Shown here in pieces: positions 16,804-24,454 of a stretch of DNA of 50,600 nucleotides. The translations under genes and the position numbers were made by a program. Below the pieces are notes generated by a model. The model ran no database searches. It worked only from the letters and a program-made list of their open reading frames with translations, and had not been told where the DNA came from. The DNA comes from Nitrospirota bacterium. Its GTDB lineage: Bacteria; Nitrospirota; 9FT-COMBO-42-15; HDB-SIOI813. The stretch spans positions 1 through 50,600 of the forward strand of contig JACRGV010000020.1 in the NCBI GenBank assembly GCA_016212215.1, read 5' to 3'. Within the stretch, counting starts at the first letter, position 1. Every line of letters starts with the position of its first letter.

Positions 16804-17346
16804 TTATAAAAGTCCTTCAATTAAAGCTACAACCATACGGTTTTCTGCAACATCAACATTCTTAACAACATAATGCACAGCAGGTATCAGTAATTCCTTC
16901 TCAGCATCTTTTACAACGTATACATCATTGCTTCCTGTGGAAAAGATGTCTTCAATCTTACCGAGATATGTCCCATCTTCTGAAAATACCTCCATACCGA
17001 TAATTTCAAAATGATAATAGGTATCTTCTGAAAGCTCAGGGACCTCGTCCTCAGGAACCTTTATATAACCACCAACAAGGTCTTCACTTTCTGACACAGA
17101 AACAGGCGGTAAAAAGGACAAAATTATTCGTCCCTTAACCTCCTTAATGCCATGTATAAGATACTCCCTTTTAATTCCCTTTTTTGTAAATACATAAACT
17201 CTGCTTAAGGAATCAAAACGGCCCGGCATGTCAGAAAGGGGGAGCACCTTTACATCCCCCTTAATACCGTGGGTTCCGGTTATATATCCAATTGAAACAA
17301 AACCTTCACTCTCAGGCCGGTTTATTCCAGGATTTCCAGTACGCAC
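16804..17346 (-). CDS. rimM: Ribosome maturation factor RimM
   Basis: RimM binds ribosomal protein S19 and helps 30S head maturation. The product has 180 residues. The N-terminal beta-barrel carries [24 protein letters not shown] and the C-terminal PRC-barrel carries [36 protein letters not shown] and [14 protein letters not shown]. The only in-frame start at a suitable distance is GTG at 17344-17346, which overlaps the end of khpA by about 25 bases; this indicates translational coupling. Confidence 0.96.
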   Translation of the reverse strand: MRTGNPGINRPESEGFVSIGYITGTHGIKGDVKVLPLSDMPGRFDSLSRVYVFTKKGIKREYLIHGIKEVKGRIILSFLPPVSVSESEDLVGGYIKVPEDEVPELSEDTYYHFEIIGMEVFSEDGTYLGKIEDIFSTGSNDVYVVKDAEKELLIPAVHYVVKNVDVAENRMVVALIEGLL

Positions 17347-17552
17347 CTTTTACCCAGTTTTGTACCTGCAGCGCTGAGAATAGTCCTCATAGCCCTTGCT
17401 GTATTCCCTTTTTTACCGATGACCTTTCCGAGGTCCTCTTTAGCTACCCTAAGCTCAAGGACTGTTGTCTTTTCTCCCTCTACTTCTGCTACCTTTACAT
17501 CAGATGGACTGTCAACAAGTGATTTGGCAATATACTCAATTAGTTCTTTCAT
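17322..17552 (-). CDS. khpA: KH-domain RNA-binding protein
   Basis: A 76-residue single type-II KH domain protein; KhpA homologues bind RNA broadly and, in some bacteria, affect cell division with KhpB. The start is ATG 17550-17552 with GAGGT 7 bases before it, which gives the usual family length; a GTG three codons upstream overlaps the ribosome site. The RNA-binding loop [18 protein letters not shown] is intact. It lies between rpsP and rimM as in many bacteria. Confidence 0.96.
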   Translation of the reverse strand: MKELIEYIAKSLVDSPSDVKVAEVEGEKTTVLELRVAKEDLGKVIGKKGNTARAMRTILSAAGTKLGKRCVLEILE

Positions 17553-17606
17553 AGCACCCACCTCCCCACCTCCATTTTCTGGTTATTGATAAGGGACAAA
17601 GCTTAA

Positions 17607-17879
17607 TCAGGAAGCCTGTTTAATCTCATTGAACTTCTTTATAACTCCGCTTTTGGTCAGGATCTGTCGTACAGTATCCGACAGTGTTACGCCTTTTGAG
17701 AGCCAGTACAATGCCTTCTCTTCATCTATCTTAATTACAGCAGTAGACTGAAGAGGGTCATAAGTCCCGAGCATATCAAGAAACCTTCCGTCTCTAGGCA
17801 TACGCGAGTCTGCAACCACTAATCTGTAAAATGGTCTCTTACTCCGGCCCATTCTTGTAAGTCTTATTGTTGTAGCCAC
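17607..17879 (-). CDS. rpsP: 30S ribosomal protein S16
   Basis: A small-subunit assembly protein of 90 residues. TTIRLTRMGRSKRPFYRLVVADSRMPRDGRFLDMLGTYDP is the family hallmark, followed by the EKALYWLSKGVTLSDTVRQIL helix. AGGAGGTGATGT precedes the ATG. It is the first gene of the ribosomal-maturation block; the usual upstream partner ffh is separated by a GGDEF gene and repeats. Confidence 0.98.
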   Translation of the reverse strand: MATTIRLTRMGRSKRPFYRLVVADSRMPRDGRFLDMLGTYDPLQSTAVIKIDEEKALYWLSKGVTLSDTVRQILTKSGVIKKFNEIKQAS

Positions 17880-17903
17880 TACATCACCTCCTTTGTTTTA
17901 AGA

Positions 17904-17979
17904 TTAAATATTAAATCTCAAATATCAAAAATTCAAAAAACTTTTTAATTTTTGATTTTAAATTTTTAATTTATAATTG
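17904..17979. repeat. AT-rich heptamer tract (TTAAAAA type) after the GGDEF gene
   Basis: On the plus strand, units TTAAATA, TTAAATC, TCAAATA and TCAAAAA (17904-17938), then TTTTTAA, TTTTTGA, TTTTAAA and TTTATAA (17942-17979). The second half is roughly the reverse complement of the first, so it could fold. It contains the TAA stop of the GGDEF gene at 17971-17973. Confidence 0.65.
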
Positions 17980-18843
17980 TTCTCCCTTATGTTCATCTAT
18001 AGTATCTTTCATCCTCTCAAGCAGTCCGTCAAAATCCCTTTCCAACACAACAAGGTTCATATTGAGTTTCACTTCTATTGAAAGTTTATTAGAATTATTC
18101 CACTTCTTAAGATTCTCCCTTAATCTCTGGATAAACCCCTGTGCCTTGATTTCATCTACACCATACAGCAGGATTATATATTCATCATCACCATAGCGGC
18201 CGGCAATATCAACCTCCCTGATCGTCTTCCTTATCAGCTTTCCTATGCCCTTTAAAACCTCATCACCGGATTTAGTCCCAAGCCTCTGATTTATCTCCCT
18301 GAGTCTTTCTATGTCAATCATAAGGAGTGTGACAAATCCACCGTGACGCTGTGCCCTTTTTGCCTCAATATGGAAAAGCTCATCAAAATACTGACGATGG
18401 TAAAGCTGAGTAAGAGGATCGAGTCTCTCGCCTGACATTAACCTCTCTTCCAACTGCTGTTTCTCAAGTTCATTTTTAACGATGACTGCTGCATAAGAAT
18501 TGGAATCATTATTACCGGAAAGCAAGACACATACTCCGGGAAGTATTACCGAGTGTCCTGATTTAGCAGTTACCTTAACATCAAACGATTCAGATGTATC
18601 TTTTGTAAGCATTACACTCTGCTTTGGACAACCTTCATCGCATAACTGATTGCTGGCCGAGCCGAAACATATAAATATCTCTGTACAAAGTCTCATTGAG
18701 GCAACTTCAGCATTAGACCAGCCTGTAACCTCCTCAGCAGCATGATTCATGGCTACTATTCTCCACTCTTTATCAAGGATAAATATGGCGTCTGATGAAT
18801 TATAAAAGATGTCTTTTAGATTTAGGTTGTTAATATTAAACAT
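17971..18843 (-). CDS. PAS-GGDEF protein (possible diguanylate cyclase)
   Basis: A cytoplasmic signalling protein of 290 residues without membrane segments. An N-terminal PAS domain (about 5-125) has the usual IFYNSSDAIFILDKEWRIVAMN entry and then four cysteines (LC, FIC, LC, GC) in a short segment (about 52-72), which could bind a metal centre or respond to redox. A linker helix leads to a GGDEF domain (about 140-285) with DPLTQLYHRQYFDE and DIERLREINQRLG. The active-site motif reads RYGDDEY instead of GGDEF; the second glycine is replaced by Asp, so c-di-GMP synthesis is uncertain. It splits the otherwise common ffh-rpsP adjacency and is flanked by repeats. Confidence 0.9.
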   Translation of the reverse strand: MFNINNLNLKDIFYNSSDAIFILDKEWRIVAMNHAAEEVTGWSNAEVASMRLCTEIFICFGSASNQLCDEGCPKQSVMLTKDTSESFDVKVTAKSGHSVILPGVCVLLSGNNDSNSYAAVIVKNELEKQQLEERLMSGERLDPLTQLYHRQYFDELFHIEAKRAQRHGGFVTLLMIDIERLREINQRLGTKSGDEVLKGIGKLIRKTIREVDIAGRYGDDEYIILLYGVDEIKAQGFIQRLRENLKKWNNSNKLSIEVKLNMNLVVLERDFDGLLERMKDTIDEHKGEQL

Positions 18844-18844
18844 A

Positions 18845-18930
18845 AATTCACCCGAAAATCCCTTCCGGCGGGGTAAGAAAACCCCGCCTATCCATTTCTA
18901 TGAGGATAGGCGGGGTTTTCTTGTCCCGCT
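18845..18930. repeat. Long-stem hairpin element, copy 2
   Basis: Second copy of the hairpin at 5604-5689. It begins with a half unit ending in CGAAAATC and has arms with CCCCGCCTATCC and GGATAGGCGGGG around the loop ATTTCTATGA. It starts just upstream of the GGDEF gene start codon. Confidence 0.8.
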
Positions 18931-18983
18931 GATTTTCATGCCCCTTTGTGAGCGCCCCGCTCATGAGGGTTCATCCGAAAATC
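18931..18983. repeat. Covarying hairpin unit, copy D
   Basis: GATTTTCATG at 18931; inner arms TGAGCG (18949-18954) and CGCTCA (18958-18963); GAAAATC ends at 18983. The inner pair differs from copies A-C on both sides. Confidence 0.8.
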
Positions 18984-18990
18984 ATCATAC

Positions 18991-19143
18991 CTCACCCCCA
19001 CCCTAACCCTCCCCCCTCAAGGGGGAGGGAATCATCTAAGCATCCCTCTCCCCTTGCGGGAGAGCTGCAATTAAATTCCTTCCAAATCCCTCCCCCCTCT
19101 TTTGCGGGGGGGGGCAGGAGGGGGGGGACCCGGGTGAGGGGGC
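18991..19143. repeat. Three GC/poly-C hairpin repeats between units D and E
   Basis: A full GC-hairpin copy (18991-19032), a CCCTCTCCCCTTGCGGGAGAG form (19043-19066) and a long poly-C/poly-G stretch (about 19085-19143). They are bounded on both sides by the covarying unit, as at 61-152. Confidence 0.7.
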
Positions 19144-19145
19144 CT

Positions 19146-19197
19146 CATTTTCATCATCCTTTGTGAGCCGAAGGCTTATGACGGTTCATCACGAAAA
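19146..19197. repeat. Covarying hairpin unit, copy E, overlapping the ffh stop
   Basis: CATTTTCAT at 19146; inner arms TGAGCC (19164-19169) and GGCTTA (19173-19178), with one G-T pair. Its right end overlaps the last codons of ffh and contributes the stop TGA at 19189-19191. Confidence 0.75.
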
Positions 19198-20535
19198 AAG
19201 CCTCTTTGCCTTTTTCAACATTGATAATTTTCCTTTACCGCCGCCTGCGGCAAGCCCTTTCATCATCTTCCTTGCCTCAAGAAACTGTTTAAGAAGCCTG
19301 TTCACCTCTTCAACACTTGTGCCGCTGCCATGAGCAATACGTTTCCTTCTACTGCCGTTTAATACAGTATGATCACGCCTTTCTTTAAACGTCATAGAAT
19401 TTATAATTGCCTCAACGCGTTTAAGCCCGTCTTCAGGGATTTCTCCACCCACATTCTGGAGTATCTTTCTCCCTCCGGGTATCATGCCTATCAAATCCGT
19501 AAGCGAGCCGAGTCGTTTAAGCTGTTTTAACTGACCTTTGAAATCCTCAAGTGTAAAATTATCTGCCCTGAATTTCTCCTTCATCCCTTTAACATCTTCA
19601 ATGGAATATTCCTTCTGAGCCTTTTCTATCAAAGAAAGAACATCACCCATCCCAAGGATTCTTGAAGCCATTCTGTCAGGGAAAAAAGGTTCAAGCTGAT
19701 CCAGTTTCTCACCAATTCCCATAAGTTTGATCGGCTTACCTGTAACGTGCCGGATTGAGAGAACAGCGCCGCCTCTTGCATCCCCGTCCATCTTTGTAAG
19801 TATCACGCCTGAAACATCCAGTGAGTCATTAAAGTGGGTTGCAATATTTACTGCATCCTGTCCTGTCATAGCATCAACAACAAGAAGTATCTCATGCGGT
19901 GATACCTTATTTTTTATTGAAACTAATTCACCCATCAGCTCATTATCAACATGAAGTCTTCCGGCTGTGTCGAGTATGACTACATCATGTCCATAAGTTT
20001 TCCCATATTCTACCCCATCAATACATACTGATACTGCATCCTGACCTGGCTTAGGTGTGTGTACCGGTATCTTAAGACCTTCTCCAAGTACCTCAAGCTG
20101 TTTAATTGCCGCAGGTCTCCTTATGTCAGCCGCAACAAGAAGCGGCCTCTTACTGTCCTGTTTGAACATCCTTGCAATCTTACCTGCTGTTGTAGTCTTG
20201 CCTGAGCCTTGAAGACCTGCCAGCATTATAACTGTGGGAGGATTTGGAGACAGGTGAATCCCCTTACTGCTTTCTCCCATAATAGTGCACAGTTCTTCAT
20301 ATACAACCTTTACTATCTGCTGCCCCGGCGACAGGCTTTTCATAACCTCCTGCCCCATGGCCCTCTCTTTTATGCCGTCAATAAAGGACTTCACAACCTT
20401 GAAATTCACATCCGCCTCAAGTAATGCGAGACGGACTTCCCTTAGTCCTTCCTGTAAGTCCTGTTCAGTAAGTATCCCTTTCCCCCTGAACTTTTTAAGG
20501 ACAGCGTCTAATTTTGAAGTAAGATTCTCAAACAT
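19189..20535 (-). CDS. ffh: Signal recognition particle GTPase Ffh
   Basis: Ffh binds signal peptides and 4.5S RNA and delivers nascent membrane proteins to FtsY. The product has 448 residues, full length. The N and G domains carry LAGLQGSGKTTTAGKIA (G1), DTAGRLHVDNELM (G3) and ILTKMDGDARGGA (G4). The M domain (about 330-448) has LGSLTDLIGMIPGG and the methionine- and basic-rich C-terminal segment RRKRIAHGSGTSVEEVNRLLKQF. The final residues lie in repeat copy E. A TTGACA-N17-TAAAAT promoter lies 49-77 bases upstream of the start codon. Confidence 0.98.
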   Translation of the reverse strand: MFENLTSKLDAVLKKFRGKGILTEQDLQEGLREVRLALLEADVNFKVVKSFIDGIKERAMGQEVMKSLSPGQQIVKVVYEELCTIMGESSKGIHLSPNPPTVIMLAGLQGSGKTTTAGKIARMFKQDSKRPLLVAADIRRPAAIKQLEVLGEGLKIPVHTPKPGQDAVSVCIDGVEYGKTYGHDVVILDTAGRLHVDNELMGELVSIKNKVSPHEILLVVDAMTGQDAVNIATHFNDSLDVSGVILTKMDGDARGGAVLSIRHVTGKPIKLMGIGEKLDQLEPFFPDRMASRILGMGDVLSLIEKAQKEYSIEDVKGMKEKFRADNFTLEDFKGQLKQLKRLGSLTDLIGMIPGGRKILQNVGGEIPEDGLKRVEAIINSMTFKERRDHTVLNGSRRKRIAHGSGTSVEEVNRLLKQFLEARKMMKGLAAGGGKGKLSMLKKAKRLFS

Positions 20536-20583
20536 TTAAAAATAACCTTTAATTTCCAATTTGTATAAATCTAAAACTATAAG

Positions 20584-20612
20584 ATTTTAAGGAAGTTCAC
20601 TTGACTTGTCAA
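20584..20612 (-). promoter_or_regulatory. Strong sigma-70-type promoter for ffh
   Basis: On the minus strand, TTGACA (20607-20612), a 17-base spacer and TAAAAT (20584-20589). The -35 box lies in the small palindrome TTGACTTGTCAA. It separates ffh from metF as transcription units. Confidence 0.7.
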
Positions 20613-20636
20613 GAACCAAACCACATTTTTCCTTTT

Positions 20637-21500
20637 TTATCTCATCAGGTTTCTAAGAATCGTTCGTGTAGCTGATGAACGATTTAGTGTATAGAAATGG
20701 ATTCCCTGGACACCCTTTGAAAGGAGTTCCCTGCACTGCTCTGTTGCATAATCTATCCCTAATTTCATGACAGAATTAGGGTCATTCCTATTTTCCATTA
20801 TCTTTTCTTTAAGAGTCTTAGGTATGGTTGCACCGCATAGAGTTGTAAACCGCTCTATCTGATCTGCACTGGTGATAGGCATAATCCCAGGGATTATTGG
20901 CTGCTCAATGCCTGCTTTCACTGCCCGGTTGAGTAGATCAAAATATAATTTATTATCAAAGAAAAGCTGAGTAATAAAAAAATCTGTGCCTGAAGATGCC
21001 TTCAATTTCATATAGTTTGTATCTGACTCTAAAGTCGGGCTTTCAAGGTGCCCTTCAGGGAAGGCAGCAGCGCCGATCGAAAATTCATAATTATTGTGTA
21101 TGTACTCAATGAGCTCATTTGCATGAAGATAGCACTGAGGAAATTTCTCCCCTGCTTTAGAATTTGCAGGAAAATCTCCTCTTAATGCAAGGACATTATC
21201 AATGCCATTATCCTGTAGTTTGCTGAGAATTAGCCTGAGATTTTCCTGACTTGTACCCACACAGGTCAGATGTGCCATTGCCTCTATGCCGAGGTCTTTC
21301 TTAATTCGGATGACCCAGTCTGCTGTTTTGTCCCTTGTACTGCCGCCGGCCCCATAAGTAACCGATACAAAAGCCGGACCTAACTCCCTTAGGCTCTTAA
21401 TGGTTTCAAATAATTTAATCTCCCCTTCATCTGTCTTTGGCGGGAAAAACTCAAAAGAGAATACCTGTTTACCCTCTTTTAATAAATGACCAATTTTCAT
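20637..21500 (-). CDS. metF: Methylenetetrahydrofolate reductase
   Basis: MetF reduces 5,10-methylene-THF to 5-methyl-THF with FAD and NAD(P)H, providing the methyl group for methionine. The product has 287 residues. SFEFFPPKTDEGE at the N-terminus contains the catalytic Glu; SVTYGAGGSTRDKT, HLTCVG, LALRGD and FITQLFFDN are the FAD- and folate-binding segments, and IPGIMPI completes the barrel. The start is ATG at 21498-21500. It is divergent from the secreted-protein gene at 21641 and belongs to the same folate pathway as FolD, FthC and PanB. Confidence 0.97.
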   Translation of the reverse strand: MKIGHLLKEGKQVFSFEFFPPKTDEGEIKLFETIKSLRELGPAFVSVTYGAGGSTRDKTADWVIRIKKDLGIEAMAHLTCVGTSQENLRLILSKLQDNGIDNVLALRGDFPANSKAGEKFPQCYLHANELIEYIHNNYEFSIGAAAFPEGHLESPTLESDTNYMKLKASSGTDFFITQLFFDNKLYFDLLNRAVKAGIEQPIIPGIMPITSADQIERFTTLCGATIPKTLKEKIMENRNDPNSVMKLGIDYATEQCRELLSKGVQGIHFYTLNRSSATRTILRNLMR

Positions 21501-21581
21501 TGGGCGTATTATAACTTAATTCATTGTAATTATTCAAATCATTATAAAAATATTATATGGCATAATTATTGCAAGTAACTT

Positions 21582-21608
21582 TTGTCATATATTTATATGA
21601 TATATAAT
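21582..21608 (+). promoter_or_regulatory. Possible promoter of the secreted propeller-like protein gene
   Basis: TTGTCA (21582-21587) and TATAAT (21603-21608) with a 15-base spacer, shorter than optimal, in AT-rich sequence. It lies 33 bases before the ATG at 21641. Confidence 0.4.
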
Positions 21609-21640
21609 CTACAACTTAAACGAATGGAGGATTAGTAATT

Positions 21641-23344
21641 ATGCAAAGTTCTGTCATCAATTATAAGCAAGTCACAGGTAGGATTATTCCCTTATTGATC
21701 TCCTCTCTGCTCATTTATTCTTCTGCTAATGCACAGGAAATAAAACCGGCTGGAACATACAGGATGGAACCATATACCACCACAATAATGGCTGCACCTT
21801 CACTTGCAAATGCCGCCACTAATACAAAACTCCATATTAAATTACACAGTCCTTTAAGTAATACAGAGTTTAATATTAAGAAGGGAACAGCAGTTATCCA
21901 GCCTGATAATCAGGCAACAGATTTTGTTACACCCCCTTCAGGTCCTTCTCCTATGGCATCTACCATAACCGCTACCTTTACCGGGTTAGATCGTCCCAGT
22001 GCAACAAACAATGGATATGTATTCTTTCCACCTGATACCATAGTAAGCAAAAGCTATACAAAAGTTCTGGAAGGTACAAATAGTGCATTGCGTCTTTTTG
22101 ATACAACCGGCGTAGCTCTTGCGACAAAAGACCTCAACACATTCTTTGCTGCTCCAACAGCAAACGGATTACTATTTGATCCAAAAGTCTATTTTGATCG
22201 CAACGGCACAAATAAAAGATTCTATGTTCTTGCATTACAGCAAAGCAGTACCACGACCCCAAAGACATCAAGGATATGGTTAGGAGTTTCAAGAAGTCCG
22301 GACCCTGCTAATCTTGATCCTGTAAACTGGTGTTTTTATAACTTTGAAGGCAGGCGAAATATAGGCACTGCAAATGAAAGCTGGGCTGACTATCCTGGGC
22401 TTGGGGTTGGGGCAGATTCTATTATCATAAGTGTAAATCAATTCAGATTTTCTAATGACAGTTTTACTTATGCCATTGTACATGCCATTAGAAAGTGGAT
22501 TGCAAATAATGCTGTATCATGCCCGGCATCCACAAGATTTACATTCCAGCCGTCGGCAGTGATAGGCGATGGCTCTACATTTACACTACAGCCTGTCCAG
22601 CACTATACAAGCCCTATCTCTTATGTTGGGACAACAAATCCTGCATACCTGCTCAGTACTACTTTTGGCTCTTCCAATCAATATAGTGTATTCCAGGTCA
22701 GAAATGTTGCGAGTGTCACACCAACACTGAGGCGGGTAAATGTTACAGGCACCTTTACTTATGACGTGCAGGCGAATGCACCGCAACTGGGTACAGCCAG
22801 TCTGCTGGATACCGGCGATAACAGGATGACCCAGGCAGGGGGAGTTTATAACTCATTACATGGGGTACACAGTACTTTTTGTAATATTGCCGGAGGTGCT
22901 GCAGAGTCCTGTATCCGTTATGTTAAAATTATTCCCGGACAGGACGGCATGGGCAATCTTACCGCAACGATAGGGTCACAAAGAACCTTCGGCGGTGGTG
23001 CCGGTCAATTCTTCTTCTGGCCAGGAATTGCAGTAAATAACAGAAACCAGGTTGCAATTGATTTTCAGAAGAGCAGCGCTGTAACTTATTTAAGCTCTAT
23101 GTACACAATGAAAGATTCTGCATCAACTATATTTGAAGCTGTAATGCCAATAACAACCGGAACCTGCAGTCGGACAGTGTCAAACAGAACAGGCGATTTC
23201 ATGGGCGCACAGACAGACCCGTCTGATTTATACAGTTTCTGGTTTGCAGGCGAAAGGGCTAACACAATCGGCGGAAGTTGTGTCTGGGAAACACAGATAT
23301 TAAAGATGACCCCAGGCACAGATATAATAAATTTAACACCGTAA
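21641..23344 (+). CDS. Secreted protein of unknown function, probably beta-propeller-like
   Basis: A 567-residue exported protein. GGAGG precedes the ATG by 9 bases. The signal peptide runs to about residue 31 (IIPLLISSLLIYSSANA, cleaved before QE). The mature part is rich in beta-strand patterns, Asn, Thr and Ser. It contains repeated segments around DPKVYFDRNGTNKRFYVLALQ, ESWADYPGLGVGADSIIISVN and RTGDFMGAQTDPSD, which resemble blades of a propeller with surface loops. Only a few cysteines are present. I do not recognise a named family and see no catalytic motif. It is divergently transcribed from metF, and its stop codon is followed at once by a heptamer tract. Confidence 0.85.
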   Translation: MQSSVINYKQVTGRIIPLLISSLLIYSSANAQEIKPAGTYRMEPYTTTIMAAPSLANAATNTKLHIKLHSPLSNTEFNIKKGTAVIQPDNQATDFVTPPSGPSPMASTITATFTGLDRPSATNNGYVFFPPDTIVSKSYTKVLEGTNSALRLFDTTGVALATKDLNTFFAAPTANGLLFDPKVYFDRNGTNKRFYVLALQQSSTTTPKTSRIWLGVSRSPDPANLDPVNWCFYNFEGRRNIGTANESWADYPGLGVGADSIIISVNQFRFSNDSFTYAIVHAIRKWIANNAVSCPASTRFTFQPSAVIGDGSTFTLQPVQHYTSPISYVGTTNPAYLLSTTFGSSNQYSVFQVRNVASVTPTLRRVNVTGTFTYDVQANAPQLGTASLLDTGDNRMTQAGGVYNSLHGVHSTFCNIAGGAAESCIRYVKIIPGQDGMGNLTATIGSQRTFGGGAGQFFFWPGIAVNNRNQVAIDFQKSSAVTYLSSMYTMKDSASTIFEAVMPITTGTCSRTVSNRTGDFMGAQTDPSDLYSFWFAGERANTIGGSCVWETQILKMTPGTDIINLTP

Positions 23345-23471
23345 GAAGAGTGAAGGCACAAGAAAGAAGTCAGAAGCAAGAAGTTAGAAATAAGAAGCAA
23401 GAAGGAAACCCCTTGCAAAAATAAGTCTTAGATTTCCCCCCTTTAGAAAAGGGGGGTCAGGGGGGATTTGA
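23341..23471. repeat. Heptamer tract and poly-C hairpin after the secreted protein gene
   Basis: 23341-23404 holds AGAAGNN-type heptamers on the plus strand, starting at the TAA stop (23342-23344). 23428-23471 is a poly-C/poly-G hairpin (CCCCCC ... GGGGGG). This is one of two loci where the heptamers follow a plus-strand gene; they are again in sense with it. Confidence 0.75.
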
Positions 23472-23501
23472 AGTCTTGGTATTATCGTCAGGAGAATTCC
23501 A

Positions 23502-24380
23502 ATTGATACTCTGACAAAAAAACTTACAAATATAATATTTTTATTACTATTCTTTACAACCTGCTATGATTGCAATTTCTCTTATGCCGGTACTGAAAAA
23601 CCAACTCCTCCCGGCAACATTTCAATTTCAATTGATCAACAATCTAATCTTATCTCAATATCAGCCTCCAACATATCTCTGAAATCACTACTGAAAGAAT
23701 TATCTTCAAAAGTAGGATTTGAATTTATCAACTTAAATATGGAAGACAAAGAGATTACATTTTCATGCGAAAAGTGTCCCCTTAATAAGTTAGATAAAAC
23801 ATTAAAAAATATTCTTAAAGGTAATGGGGTAAGTTCAGCCTTTGTCTATAGTAAGGGTGAACCGGTTAAATTGAGGCGGGTTATTGTTTTAAAAGCTGTA
23901 AATGGGAAGGGTGACGTTGAGCATCCTGATGTAGAAGAATCTGATTCTGCAATAGAAAGTCAGGTTGATGTTTTAAACAAAGAGGCAACCTTAGAGCAAC
24001 TATTAACAAGGGCTGATGATACATCTGACCTGAACAACCGCATCTCTGCCATAGAGTCACTCATACTCCATCTTACAGACAACAGGGTTCGTAAAAAACT
24101 ATCTGAGCTTTCTAATGACCCTGACTTTCATTTCAGACTTTTAGCATTAGGATTACTCGGTAACTTTGTCCCTGATTGGCCTGAGGTCGAAGATATTCTG
24201 ATCAAGGCTATGTATGACACTGAACCATCAGTACGCCAGCTTGCACTTCAGACACTCATTGAAAATGAAGGGGAAAAAACCAAAGATGCCTTAAACATAG
24301 CCATACATGATAAAGACCCTCTCATCTGTAATCAGGCAAAAGAGTACTTGAATGATGACAGCATTATTTGTAAACCTTGA
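23502..24380 (+). CDS. Exported STN-domain and HEAT-repeat protein with probable ATT start
   Basis: The first ATG in frame (23739) lies in the middle of a domain. The frame is open back to 23472. From the ATT at 23502, which has AGGAG 7 bases before it, it encodes a signal peptide (DTLTKKLTNIIFLLLFFTTC, cleavage near SYA-GT at about residue 29). An STN-like domain follows (about 40-115: ISISASNISLKSLLKELSSK, VGFEF, ITFSCEKCPLNKLDKTL), as found at the N-terminus of secretins and TonB receptors. After a linker, residues about 165-288 form HEAT-like helical repeats. A CTG at 23511 is the alternative start. With 292 residues it lacks any secretin barrel, so it may act as an adaptor in the periplasm. 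It ends at a terminator shared with the convergent lipoprotein gene. Confidence 0.8.
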   Translation: MDTLTKKLTNIIFLLLFFTTCYDCNFSYAGTEKPTPPGNISISIDQQSNLISISASNISLKSLLKELSSKVGFEFINLNMEDKEITFSCEKCPLNKLDKTLKNILKGNGVSSAFVYSKGEPVKLRRVIVLKAVNGKGDVEHPDVEESDSAIESQVDVLNKEATLEQLLTRADDTSDLNNRISAIESLILHLTDNRVRKKLSELSNDPDFHFRLLALGLLGNFVPDWPEVEDILIKAMYDTEPSVRQLALQTLIENEGEKTKDALNIAIHDKDPLICNQAKEYLNDDSIICKP

Positions 24381-24392
24381 TTTTGCAAAAAA

Positions 24393-24423
24393 GAAGGGCG
24401 TGGAAAACTCCCCACGCCCTTTG
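24393..24423. terminator. Bidirectional intrinsic terminator
   Basis: Stem AGGGCGTGG (24395-24403) with CCACGCCCT (24412-24420). On the minus strand it is followed by a run of six T, so it terminates the large lipoprotein gene well; on the plus strand the T run is short. Confidence 0.8.
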
Positions 24424-24454
24424 TGAATGGTATATCAATTCAGATTACGCGTTA

